28,218 nucleotides of DNA, taken from positions 1 through 28,218 of the IMG/VR virus record IMGVR_UViG_3300012936_000124. One strand, written 5' to 3'. How positions within the stretch are numbered: the stretch's first letter is position 1; every line of letters begins with the position of its first letter. The translations under genes were made by a program, and so were the position numbers. The notes beneath the pieces were generated by a model. That model saw nothing but the letters and a program-made list of their open reading frames with translations, was not told where the DNA came from and did not search any database. The DNA is from a virus. Of this stretch, positions 23,106 to 28,218 are shown piece by piece.

Positions 23106-23460
23106 GGCCGTACTTGTTTAAAAAGACTGCCCGCATTGCATCACGCCGGTCACTTGGAACCCAGCTTATATCGCAAAGCTCGTCATTAGCAGTCATCTGT
23201 TTTGTAGGCGTTGGCCCATCTGTTTTGACATCTTGCGCAAACGGCGATTTGCCGCCTTTATCCTGTGCGCGTTGGAGCCAGCTATTTATAAACCGCGTTA
23301 TGCCGCGCTTCGTCTTACGCTTTTTTGGATTGGCGTGTAACCATCCCGCCATCGCGTTTAGCTCTTGGGTAACATTCACAGCGGGGTACAAGTCGACCCA
23401 CATTGCAATGTCGTTATCAGGTACTTGGTAATCAGTACCGTCATTAAGCTGCATCAACAT
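23089..23460 (-). CDS. Helical phage protein, possible replication accessory
   Basis: 123 residues. The core (MAGWLHANPKKRKTKRGITR, then FINSWLQRAQDKGG) is a pattern I recall at the C-terminal end of phage replication/helicase-loader proteins. Here it stands with only a short N-terminal WVDLYPAVNV part and no initiator or ATPase domain. It sits just before NinB. A primosome accessory role is possible, not shown. Confidence 0.6.
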   Translation of the reverse strand: MLMQLNDGTDYQVPDNDIAMWVDLYPAVNVTQELNAMAGWLHANPKKRKTKRGITRFINSWLQRAQDKGGKSPFAQDVKTDGPTPTKQMTANDELCDISWVPSDRRDAMRAVFLNKYGHVFEG

Positions 23461-23549
23461 TTATCAACCTCCATAGGAAACCTTACTGGTAACAGCATTA
23501 AAAAAATTATCAATAGCGAGCTACGTGGGGTTGTATTGAATCTGGTCAT
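23454..23549 (-). CDS. Possible 31-residue membrane peptide
   Basis: Frame from the ATG at 23549 (directly after the TAG of the previous small frame) to TGA at 23454, overlapping the next gene start by 7 bases. Contains SLLIIFLMLLPV, a short hydrophobic run. Size, tight spacing and hydrophobicity are the only support; a chance frame is a real alternative. Confidence 0.3.
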   Translation of the reverse strand: MTRFNTTPRSSLLIIFLMLLPVRFPMEVDKC

Positions 23550-23687
23550 CTATCCCGCAACCTGCTCTCGGTTTTGGGGGCGCTTGCACTCACAAGTATC
23601 GTCGTCTCCAAGGTTCTCCCGTTCCTTGGCCTCACGCCCAACAGCAACGCAGTTGTCATGCCAGTATATGAAAGGTATGATTAGCAC
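23550..23687 (-). CDS. Possible 45-residue protein with a CxC motif (GTG start)
   Basis: GTG at 23687 opens LIIPFIYWHDNCVAVGREAK, then GDDDTCECKRPQNREQVAG to TAG at 23550. The composition (aromatic/hydrophobic start, charged helix, paired cysteines) is protein-like and fills a region otherwise empty of genes. The weak GGGA ribosome-binding site and non-ATG start lower confidence. An in-frame stop just upstream excludes a longer form. Confidence 0.5.
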   Translation of the reverse strand: MLIIPFIYWHDNCVAVGREAKERENLGDDDTCECKRPQNREQVAG

Positions 23688-23723
23688 GTTGATCCCACGT
23701 CAACACTATGCCACACACTCCCA

Positions 23724-23739
23724 CGAACACAAGTGTTCG
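23724..23739. promoter_or_regulatory. Palindromic operator-like site
   Basis: CGAACAC AA GTGTTCG is a perfect 7-bp inverted repeat with a 2-base centre. It lies 50 bases past the HTH gene and just upstream of the small-gene/recombination block. It could be a binding site for the HTH regulator. A matching hairpin in RNA is the alternative. Confidence 0.4.
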
Positions 23740-23761
23740 GTGCGGCACACACCACTGAAAG

Positions 23762-23788
23762 CCCGAGCCTAAAAACTCGGGTTTTTTT
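23762..23788 (+). terminator. Plus-oriented intrinsic terminator
   Basis: CCCGAG, 8-base loop, CTCGGG, then seven T residues on the plus strand. The T run overlaps the stop codon of the minus-strand HTH gene. There is no T run on the minus side, so it should stop rightward rather than leftward transcription. Confidence 0.55.
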
Positions 23789-24002
23789 ATGCAGCATCAA
23801 GAGCAATAAACTCATTGACGGTCATGTCAAAAATGTCAGCCAAGCTCTGAACGGTGTGTATCTTCAGATTGTCTGAGTTTTTCCATCTGTGCATCTGCTG
23901 TCGAGCCACGCCCATTTGAGCACACAAATCCTTAGTCGACACGCTGCGCACCTCTTGGGCGATGCGTATGCACCTCCCAACATTGCAATGTCTTGTTGAC
24001 AT
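23787..24002 (-). CDS. Cro/CI-type helix-turn-helix regulator
   Basis: 71 residues with TAGGAG before the ATG. The DNA-binding unit covers about residues 22-43 (TKDLCAQMGVARQQMHRWKN), followed by VQSLADIFDMTVNEFI, the standard ending of HTH_3/XRE folds. It has no C-terminal dimerisation or LexA-type peptidase domain, so it resembles Cro rather than a full CI repressor. It is flanked by two plus-oriented terminators and an antisense-type promoter. It likely controls the early promoters here. Confidence 0.82.
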   Translation of the reverse strand: MSTRHCNVGRCIRIAQEVRSVSTKDLCAQMGVARQQMHRWKNSDNLKIHTVQSLADIFDMTVNEFIALDAA

Positions 24003-24024
24003 AAAAACTCCTATTACCTACGAT
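23996..24024 (+). promoter_or_regulatory. Candidate plus-strand promoter
   Basis: TTGACA (23996-24001), 17-base spacer, TACGAT (24019-24024). A consensus -35 with ideal spacing. It overlaps the first codons of the HTH gene on the opposite strand and points to a terminator 37 bases further on. Confidence 0.5.
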
Positions 24025-24030
24025 TTAAGA

Positions 24031-24088
24031 ACCCTTCATATGGGCTCCGTAGAAACATTTCCCCCAGCCTCCACTGGGGGTTTTTTTT
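24031..24088 (+). ncRNA. Candidate OOP-like short plus-strand RNA
   Basis: If the promoter above fires at about 24031, the transcript would end at the hairpin and T run at 24061-24088, giving roughly 55-60 bases. It is antisense to the gap between the SSB-like gene and the HTH gene, that is, the HTH leader on the minus-strand mRNA. The layout recalls lambda OOP RNA. No coding capacity was seen. Confidence 0.4.
24061..24088 (+). terminator. Plus-oriented intrinsic terminator
   Basis: CCCCCAG, 6-base loop, CTGGGGG, then eight T residues on the plus strand. On the minus strand the stem is followed by AAATG, so it does not look like a leftward terminator. Confidence 0.65.
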
Positions 24089-24422
24089 AAAACGGTATAT
24101 CGTCCTCAGGAAAGGTAGCTTCTACCGGCCTGTTTTTTGGTGGCGCGGTGACAGCCGCTTTCGCCTGATCAATACCCTTAGCCGCTCGCTGCCGCTGGCC
24201 TTCCATTTTAAAGTCGTCTATAGCCACAAAAGCGACATTGCCTTTGTCATCTGGCTCCCTAGACCTAAGCACTTGCAGCAGTAGATAAGGCTGGTCACAT
24301 GATTGAAGCTCTTGGATAGCCCTAGCGCAATCAATCTTTATGTTGGCGAACACAAAACTTGGCGTGTCAGGATATCGGTTAGCGTAGATACCCTTCGGGT
24401 AAGTAAGTTTTTTATCACTCAT
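24087..24422 (-). CDS. Single-stranded DNA-binding-like protein
   Basis: 111 residues from the ATG at 24422 (ATGA overlap with the upstream stop); the frame from 24485 is rejected. It ends FPEDDIPF, the acidic Asp/Phe tip of SSB-type proteins that recruits partners. Residues about 20-70 (FVFANIKIDC, then QPYLLLQVLRSREPDDKGNV) are beta-rich and could be an OB-like fold. Its place next to an annealing protein supports an SSB role, though the main fold does not match classic SSB at sight. Confidence 0.62.
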   Translation of the reverse strand: MSDKKLTYPKGIYANRYPDTPSFVFANIKIDCARAIQELQSCDQPYLLLQVLRSREPDDKGNVAFVAIDDFKMEGQRQRAAKGIDQAKAAVTAPPKNRPVEATFPEDDIPF

Positions 24423-25135
24423 GATTTGCTCTCCATAATTATCTTGGTGGCTTCTTGGCGAATGTTCTCTGGCAGTCGGCCCCAAACCATGTTCTTTTCA
24501 AACTGCGACAGGTCTTGAGCGTTCTCCAGTATCTTGCTTGCGTCTTGAGCCTCAACGCCTTCCTGTATTGCAGCAGCAATCTCAAACAGCGTGTCATTAG
24601 CCAAGCCTTCTAGCTCCTTAATGACTCGCTTAAATGCAGCAACTTCACCCTTCGGTGCGCTGTTGTAGATGTCCATCTTCATCTCTTCAGTTTGAGACAT
24701 ATACCAAATACCAGCCTCATACTGTCCAGCCGCGACCCTGTTTCTAAAGTCCTCATACAGCTCATGCGGTGATGAAAGCGGCAAGTCCTCGCCAGCATAG
24801 ATATAAAAACCTAGTCCATGCACAGCAATACCTTTCACAAGACACCTCATACGCGCCTTGTTAATAGCATCTGCCTCTGGGTGCTTAATCGCTTGATTGC
24901 GGTGGTTGGTAACAGCAAGCCACATCACGTGAGATCTGCCATTGATCTTCACGTTCATGCGCACCTCCATCGTGCCGCTTGGGTAATGAACGTCTGGCAG
25001 TATCTCCCAATCAAGATCCATGCCAGCGTCCTTGACTGCAGCAATAGCCCATGTCCACGAAAGGTAGTCAAAGCCACCTTTGTCCTTCTTGTTCTCATTG
25101 ACGTTAATGTCGCTGAGGGTTCTCCACGTACTCAT
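24419..25135 (-). CDS. Sak3/DUF1071-type single-strand annealing protein
   Basis: 238 residues from the ATG at 25135, preceded by GGGAG 8 bases upstream; the frame from 25282 overlaps the neighbouring gene and is rejected. FDYLSWTWAIAAVKDA (22-37) and INKARMRCLVKGIAVHGLG (91-109) with YIYAGEDLP are the signature segments of the DUF1071/Sak3 recombinases. The protein should coat ssDNA and anneal strands, working with the SSB-like, NinB-like and NinG-like proteins encoded next to it. No partner 5'-3' exonuclease was found. Confidence 0.85.
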   Translation of the reverse strand: MSTWRTLSDINVNENKKDKGGFDYLSWTWAIAAVKDAGMDLDWEILPDVHYPSGTMEVRMNVKINGRSHVMWLAVTNHRNQAIKHPEADAINKARMRCLVKGIAVHGLGFYIYAGEDLPLSSPHELYEDFRNRVAAGQYEAGIWYMSQTEEMKMDIYNSAPKGEVAAFKRVIKELEGLANDTLFEIAAAIQEGVEAQDASKILENAQDLSQFEKNMVWGRLPENIRQEATKIIMESKS

Positions 25136-25136
25136 A

Positions 25137-25430
25137 TTAGTCACTCCCATGACTTGGTTGATTTTCATACTCGTAACAATCGCCGTACCCGTTGTCGTAG
25201 GCTTGCGATTGTTTCGCGCTGTGGCGAATGCCTTGCTCACAGTCCGTCCAGCCACGCAGGTAGTCCTGCTCGACAAGCTCAAGATAGTCAGCCAGCCTAT
25301 TCTCCATGTGAATCTGCTGTACTGGCTTAGGTGTTCTTATGCTTAAAGCATGCAGTGCATCTATGCTACCTGCGATTGCGTCCATGTCTTCCTGAGGAAT
25401 TAACTTTGGCTCTACAAAATCCTTCGTCAT
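25137..25430 (-). CDS. Hypothetical phage protein
   Basis: 97 residues from the ATG at 25430 with AAGGGGG before it; the frame from 25466 is rejected. Acidic, with RLADYLELVEQDYLRGWTDC and a Tyr/Asp/Gln-rich end. One base before the annealing gene. No family recognised. Confidence 0.62.
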   Translation of the reverse strand: MTKDFVEPKLIPQEDMDAIAGSIDALHALSIRTPKPVQQIHMENRLADYLELVEQDYLRGWTDCEQGIRHSAKQSQAYDNGYGDCYEYENQPSHGSD

Positions 25431-25440
25431 AGCAGCCCCC

Positions 25441-25632
25441 TTAAAGTGAATCACGCTCAAGATCAAGCAAGTCGCCTGTCATGGCGTCGTAAATCTGCCT
25501 AAGCTGAATCTGCGATTGACCCTGCATGTCAGTCAAGCCAAAGTGCAAATCAGCCTTGTTTAACTCACCAAGCAAGTCATCAAACTTGTCGAGGATTTCA
25601 TGGTACTGCTCAACGTCTGTATTAAAACTCAT
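25441..25632 (-). CDS. Hypothetical small phage protein
   Basis: 63 residues from the ATG at 25632, GGGAGG 8 bases upstream; the frame from 25653 would place its start before this ribosome-binding site. Acidic and helical (EQYHEILDKFDDLLGELNKA). It is the first gene after the promoter and parS-like site. No family recognised. Confidence 0.62.
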   Translation of the reverse strand: MSFNTDVEQYHEILDKFDDLLGELNKADLHFGLTDMQGQSQIQLRQIYDAMTGDLLDLERDSL

Positions 25633-25662
25633 GTAATGGCCTCCCTTTATCATTACACCCTA

Positions 25663-25691
25663 AGCGTAAACAAAAAAGGTTACCATGTCAA
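25663..25691 (-). promoter_or_regulatory. Candidate early promoter with TTGACA
   Basis: Minus strand: TTGACA (25691-25686), 17-base spacer, TACGCT (25668-25663). The -35 is perfect and the -10 weak (3 of 6), which suggests an activator or a different -10. It begins the leftward recombination block. Confidence 0.42.
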
Positions 25692-25710
25692 CATATTGGT
25701 ATGCGGGAAG

Positions 25711-25726
25711 TGTTCTACGTGGAACT
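25711..25726. promoter_or_regulatory. parS-like 16-base site
   Basis: TGTTCTACGTGGAACT matches the gammaproteobacterial parS variant TGTTCCACGTGGAACA at 14 of 16 positions and lies in an intergenic region. It is 19 bases upstream of the TTGACA box. It could bind host ParB or a phage ParB-fold protein. Only one copy was noticed. Confidence 0.4.
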
Positions 25727-25727
25727 T

Positions 25728-26144
25728 TTAAGGGTATTCCCCTGTGCGGATCATGTGGGCTACCTCTAAGGATCGCTGCCCTACTTGACGGCTCCAGCGA
25801 GAGTCAAGGAACTCTTCCGCAGCCTTGTCATAGTCGCCGGTAGCCATCGCGGCCATGGCATTTTTGAAGCCAAGCAGTCTAGTCAGCCCAAGATTAAAAC
25901 AGAGGTTTACTAAGGCGTCTTGCCTTACTGGGTCAAGATCAATAAACCAAGGCAGGGACACAAGCTCTTGCTTGCAGCGTTTGATATCATTTTCTAGCAG
26001 ATAGTCAATTTCGTCGTCAGACAATCCAAGTGAGCCTTGCGCTATGCATCTGCCAACCCCAATAGTCTCGAGGCCGCTGCTGCACTTGTATACATGGGAT
26101 CTTACGCCCTCATGAATGCGCAGCTGGTCAGATAGCTTGCTCAT
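25728..26144 (-). CDS. T4-type lysozyme endolysin (GH24-like)
   Basis: 138 residues. Glu12, Cys21 and Thr27 (HEGVRSHVYKCSSGLETIGVG) match the E-8-D/C-5-T arrangement of T4-type lysozymes, with Cys in the place of the usual Asp. Later, DPVRQDALVNLCFNLG and FLDSRWSRQVGQRS match the rest of the fold. No signal peptide, so release depends on the holin gene with which it overlaps by 4 bases. Cleaves peptidoglycan at lysis. Confidence 0.9.
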   Translation of the reverse strand: MSKLSDQLRIHEGVRSHVYKCSSGLETIGVGRCIAQGSLGLSDDEIDYLLENDIKRCKQELVSLPWFIDLDPVRQDALVNLCFNLGLTRLLGFKNAMAAMATGDYDKAAEEFLDSRWSRQVGQRSLEVAHMIRTGEYP

Positions 26145-26614
26145 TTACTGCCTTTGCTTGCGCCAAAGTAAAAACTTACCACAGAAGACACAATACCCCC
26201 GAGGTAACCAAGCACCAAGTTAACGACGTTGAGGTCGTTTTCATCAGCAGGAATAATGGTAACCAGCAGGATATAAAAACCGAAAAGCAGAACAGACATA
26301 ATCGCGATTGCTCGAGCCGTCCAATCTTCTTTGAAGGATTCTCTTGCATTTTGTACATCTGCCGTTTCTAGTGCAAACACATCAACATCAAGCTCTTTCA
26401 TGCGGGCTTCAAAGTCAAGTTCCGCCTTTTTGATTTCTGCAAGCTGTTCAGGAGTTGCCTGTGAGAGCGCCTTATTTAGCTTCTGAGGCGTTGGATCGCA
26501 ACCCAGTACGTCAGCAAGCATTTGGGCCGCAGCGCCCCCTACGGGGCCTCCAAGGGCCGCTCCGAGAGTTGGAGCAAGGTTTCCCACTAAACCCTTCAGA
26601 TCATCAAGCTTCAT
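26141..26614 (-). CDS. Holin of the 3TM/GTA type
   Basis: 157 residues. The N-terminus has glycine/alanine-rich segments (LGAALGGPVGGAAAQMLADV), a helical amphipathic middle and two clear hydrophobic helices at about 102-121 and 130-150, with DWTAR before the first. This fits the GTA_holin_3TM family. Overlaps the lysozyme by 4 bases. It would permeabilise the inner membrane at lysis time. Confidence 0.82.
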   Translation of the reverse strand: MKLDDLKGLVGNLAPTLGAALGGPVGGAAAQMLADVLGCDPTPQKLNKALSQATPEQLAEIKKAELDFEARMKELDVDVFALETADVQNARESFKEDWTARAIAIMSVLLFGFYILLVTIIPADENDLNVVNLVLGYLGGIVSSVVSFYFGASKGSK

Positions 26615-26838
26615 CTCAAATACTCCGCGACTGCTATCGTCACAACAATGAATGGGTACATTGATATTATCATGGCCTCTACTCGATCAAATCGCTTGCC
26701 GCCATCATCTAGCTGCTTGTTGATCATCTCATAGCGGATAGCGCACTCTCGCTCATGTGATGCAAGATTGCTCTGATTGGTTTCAATGCCAGTTTGATTT
26801 TTATCAATTCGATCTAATAACTGCTTATTCGTTGCCAT
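26611..26838 (-). CDS. Small tail-anchored membrane protein, possible holin accessory
   Basis: 75 residues from the ATG at 26838; a GTG start at 26847 is possible. Charged helical N-terminal part (NKQLLDRIDKNQTGIETN) and one C-terminal membrane helix (about 55-74). The layout is like XhlA-type accessory lysis proteins. ATGA overlap with the holin gene supports a lysis role. Confidence 0.6.
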   Translation of the reverse strand: MATNKQLLDRIDKNQTGIETNQSNLASHERECAIRYEMINKQLDDGGKRFDRVEAMIISMYPFIVVTIAVAEYLR

Positions 26839-26839
26839 G

Positions 26840-27298
26840 CTACCCACTCGCTATGAATATCGCCGTGCCGACCACAATGCCGATCATAAGAAGGATTAGG
26901 ATACCAGAGAGTATTTTCTCACGCATTTCCTCTTGTGCGTATACCAGACGCTGGCGCTCTCTAATAATTTCCTCGCGTATTTCTCTCAACTCTTGAAGGC
27001 CTTGCGCTCCGTACATAATATTGACTAACTCAAATATTTCACGCCTTTGCGCCTCAACCCTTTTTCTTGCGGCTAATGCTTTGACGGCCTCTGCCTCTAC
27101 ACTTTGCGCAAATACGACTTGTTTAAATAGGCTAGGGTTTTGTTTTTTCTTAGTTGCATAGATGCAGTCGCTTGCGTGACCGTACCAAGTACCTATTTGT
27201 CCTAGTACGTCTTCAGCTTGTTTTCCATGCTCTACCATTGCCTTCACCAGTGTGAAAGCTTTCGTCGCTGCTGCCGCTGCTGTGATTGGATCAATCAA
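26840..27298 (-). CDS. C-terminal-anchored membrane protein of the lysis region
   Basis: 152 residues. Soluble, alanine-rich N-terminus, a WYGHASDCIYATKKKQNPSL segment, a coiled-coil middle (LREIREEIIRERQRLVYAQE) and a C-terminal membrane helix (about 129-150). Related proteins occur in other phage lysis regions to my recollection, without assigned function. Spanin-like or inner-membrane role possible, but no lipobox or paired outer-membrane gene was found. Confidence 0.6.
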   Translation of the reverse strand: MIDPITAAAAATKAFTLVKAMVEHGKQAEDVLGQIGTWYGHASDCIYATKKKQNPSLFKQVVFAQSVEAEAVKALAARKRVEAQRREIFELVNIMYGAQGLQELREIREEIIRERQRLVYAQEEMREKILSGILILLMIGIVVGTAIFIASG

Positions 27299-27480
27299 GT
27301 GCCGCCCCTAGTGAGCCAAAGTCTGATGGGGCATTTATAGATTGCTGAAGGTATGTAGTAAACGTATTTTTTTTGGGTGACTACGTCTTTGTAGACGCAC
27401 ATGGTATGAGGGACTAATCGGAAGCCGACGTATTTGACTGTGCTGCTTTCAAGGATTATATAAAGGGCGATGCTGTTCAT
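27295..27480 (-). CDS. Hypothetical small phage protein
   Basis: 61 residues; GGAGG precedes the ATG and ATGA overlaps the next gene. Tyr/Val-rich with two cysteines (ALYIILESSTVKYVGFRLVP, then YKDVVTQKKYVYYIP). No domain recognised. Confidence 0.55.
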   Translation of the reverse strand: MNSIALYIILESSTVKYVGFRLVPHTMCVYKDVVTQKKYVYYIPSAIYKCPIRLWLTRGGT

Positions 27481-27500
27481 GCGCCCTCCACAGACATTAA

Positions 27501-27710
27501 TTAATGTTCAACAAGCTCTAAATCTTCTGAATCGGAATCTGACTCTTCAATAGATTCTGCTGGCGCTTGTTGTGACTTTGCTTGCATTAAAGCAATCTGC
27601 GCTTCCAAATCAGCAATGCGAATTGCTTGCTGCGCATTTTGACGTGCTAATGACTCCATACGCTGACCCAAAACGAACTGCTCTTCAGTTATTTGTTGTT
27701 GCTCTGACAT
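27501..27710 (-). CDS. Small coiled-coil protein with acidic tail
   Basis: 69 residues. Residues about 15-48 predict a coiled coil (RQNAQQAIRIADLEAQIALM) followed by a Ser/Glu/Asp-rich C-terminus. Follows a candidate promoter. Possibly a fibre- or tail-associated or lysis-region protein; nothing specific. Confidence 0.62.
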   Translation of the reverse strand: MSEQQQITEEQFVLGQRMESLARQNAQQAIRIADLEAQIALMQAKSQQAPAESIEESDSDSEDLELVEH

Positions 27711-27740
27711 AAGTCATCCTTTCTTGTTGGTGATGACAGT

Positions 27741-27769
27741 ATTGTGGTGTCAACATAAGTGTTTTTCAA
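27741..27769 (-). promoter_or_regulatory. Candidate promoter upstream of the small genes
   Basis: Minus strand: TTGAAA (27769-27764), 17-base spacer, CACAAT (27746-27741). A TTGACA lies inside the spacer, so the -35 assignment is ambiguous. Confidence 0.35.
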
Positions 27770-27770
27770 G

Positions 27771-28218
27771 TTAGTTGCCGCCAGTATGGTTGATGTAATA
27801 CGTGAACGTCGAACTGGTCGTATACGAGGTTGCTTCAGCGTGTCGAGCCTGTAACGTAATCGTCCCCGCTACGTCGATTTCGCCGTTATTAGACATAGTG
27901 CAGGTCACAGTAATTGCTGACTCACTGCCGCCGTAACTGTCGGTATATGCGAACGTGTGAGAGCTTCTGTTAGCCGCTACCGTCAGATCACGCACTACAC
28001 CGTCGAAGCTAATCTGAAACGTGCTGAGTGTCCCTAGATTGTGCAAAAATGACGTCACTTCATGGGTGATGCGATAGTCAACACCGTCTTCCATATCTGG
28101 CCCGAAGCCCATTTCCCAGTTGTTTCGGCTCCAGTTCAGAACAACTGAGTCGTTGCCAAAGCCAAAGCCCGACAGGTTTGGTGGGGGAGTAGAGAAAAAT
28201 ATTGTGGTGAAAGAGTTG
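27771..28218 (-). CDS. C-terminal end of a structural (fibre- or tail-type) protein, N-terminus beyond the right edge
   Basis: The frame is open from the right edge, so the ATG at 28112 is not the real start. About 148 residues are visible: a Pro/Gly/Phe-rich stretch (PPPNLSGFGFGNDS), then beta-rich Ser/Thr segments (FQISFDGVVRDLTVAANRSS, SAITVTCTMSNNGE). The composition suggests the end of a virion surface protein. If the genome is circular it could follow the tail-tip gene. Confidence 0.6.
   Translation of the reverse strand, partial: NSFTTIFFSTPPPNLSGFGFGNDSVVLNWSRNNWEMGFGPDMEDGVDYRITHEVTSFLHNLGTLSTFQISFDGVVRDLTVAANRSSHTFAYTDSYGGSESAITVTCTMSNNGEIDVAGTITLQARHAEATSYTTSSTFTYYINHTGGN

Noticed and set aside
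23365-23772. Plus-strand ORF of 135 codons
   Set aside because: It runs opposite to all genes, overlaps a conserved minus-strand gene and ends at a terminator; its composition is not protein-like and no ribosome-binding site was seen.
24061-24088. Leftward terminator after the SSB-like gene
   Set aside because: On the minus strand the stem is followed by AAATG rather than a T run; only the plus orientation fits.
1-28218. tRNA genes, CRISPR arrays, insertion sequences, integrase or att sites
   Set aside because: None could be supported by eye on either strand.

Overview
The window is about 28 kb of a tailed double-stranded DNA bacteriophage (or prophage) with long-tailed siphovirus-type morphogenesis genes. 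Every convincing gene is on the minus strand, so the map reads right to left. Genes are tightly packed, with many ATGA or 1-base stop/start overlaps. Both edges cut genes: the tail-tip protein runs off the left edge and a putative fibre-type protein enters from the right. The gene set (DUF4055-type portal, P22-like coat, HK97 gp10-like protein, lambda-type tail-chaperone frameshift, Sak3/NinB/NinG recombination genes) and the small-gene content suggest a phage of a gammaproteobacterium, possibly marine. The host assignment is inference. No integrase, tRNA, CRISPR array, DNA polymerase, primase or helicase was recognised.

Right end (28.2-25.7 kb): the C-terminal end of a structural protein, small proteins, membrane proteins, a 3TM-type holin and a T4-type lysozyme. 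A leader region (25.73-25.63 kb) then carries a parS-like 16-mer and a TTGACA promoter box.

Early region (25.6-19.3 kb): a Sak3/DUF1071-type annealing protein, an SSB-like protein with a C-terminal DDIPF tip, a Cro-like HTH regulator, two very small unlisted ORFs, a helical protein that may belong to replication, NinB-like and NinG-like recombination proteins, and about ten small proteins of unknown function. At least three promoters here share the core AAGTGTTGACA. A possible plus-strand short RNA with its own promoter and terminator lies beside the HTH gene and recalls lambda OOP RNA.

Accessory cassette (19.3-15.6 kb): ParB-fold protein, a small domain seen next to phage methyltransferases, a GT-A-like glycosyltransferase, a double-stranded beta-helix hydroxylase-like protein, a PAPS-reductase-like (IbrA/DUF3440-type) protein and a second ParB-fold (IbrB-type) protein. 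They are packed end to end and run straight into terminase. The best hypothesis is a DNA hypermodification cassette acting before packaging.

Late region (15.6-1): terminase small and large subunits, portal, four consecutive lysine/arginine-rich small proteins, minor head protein, scaffold, coat (followed by a terminator-like hairpin), head-tail connectors, tail terminator, tail tube, two tail-assembly chaperone frames joined by a -1 slippery heptamer, tape measure, two tail-tip-assembly proteins and the J-like tail-tip protein. The coat and one minor tail protein share a homologous inserted beta domain.
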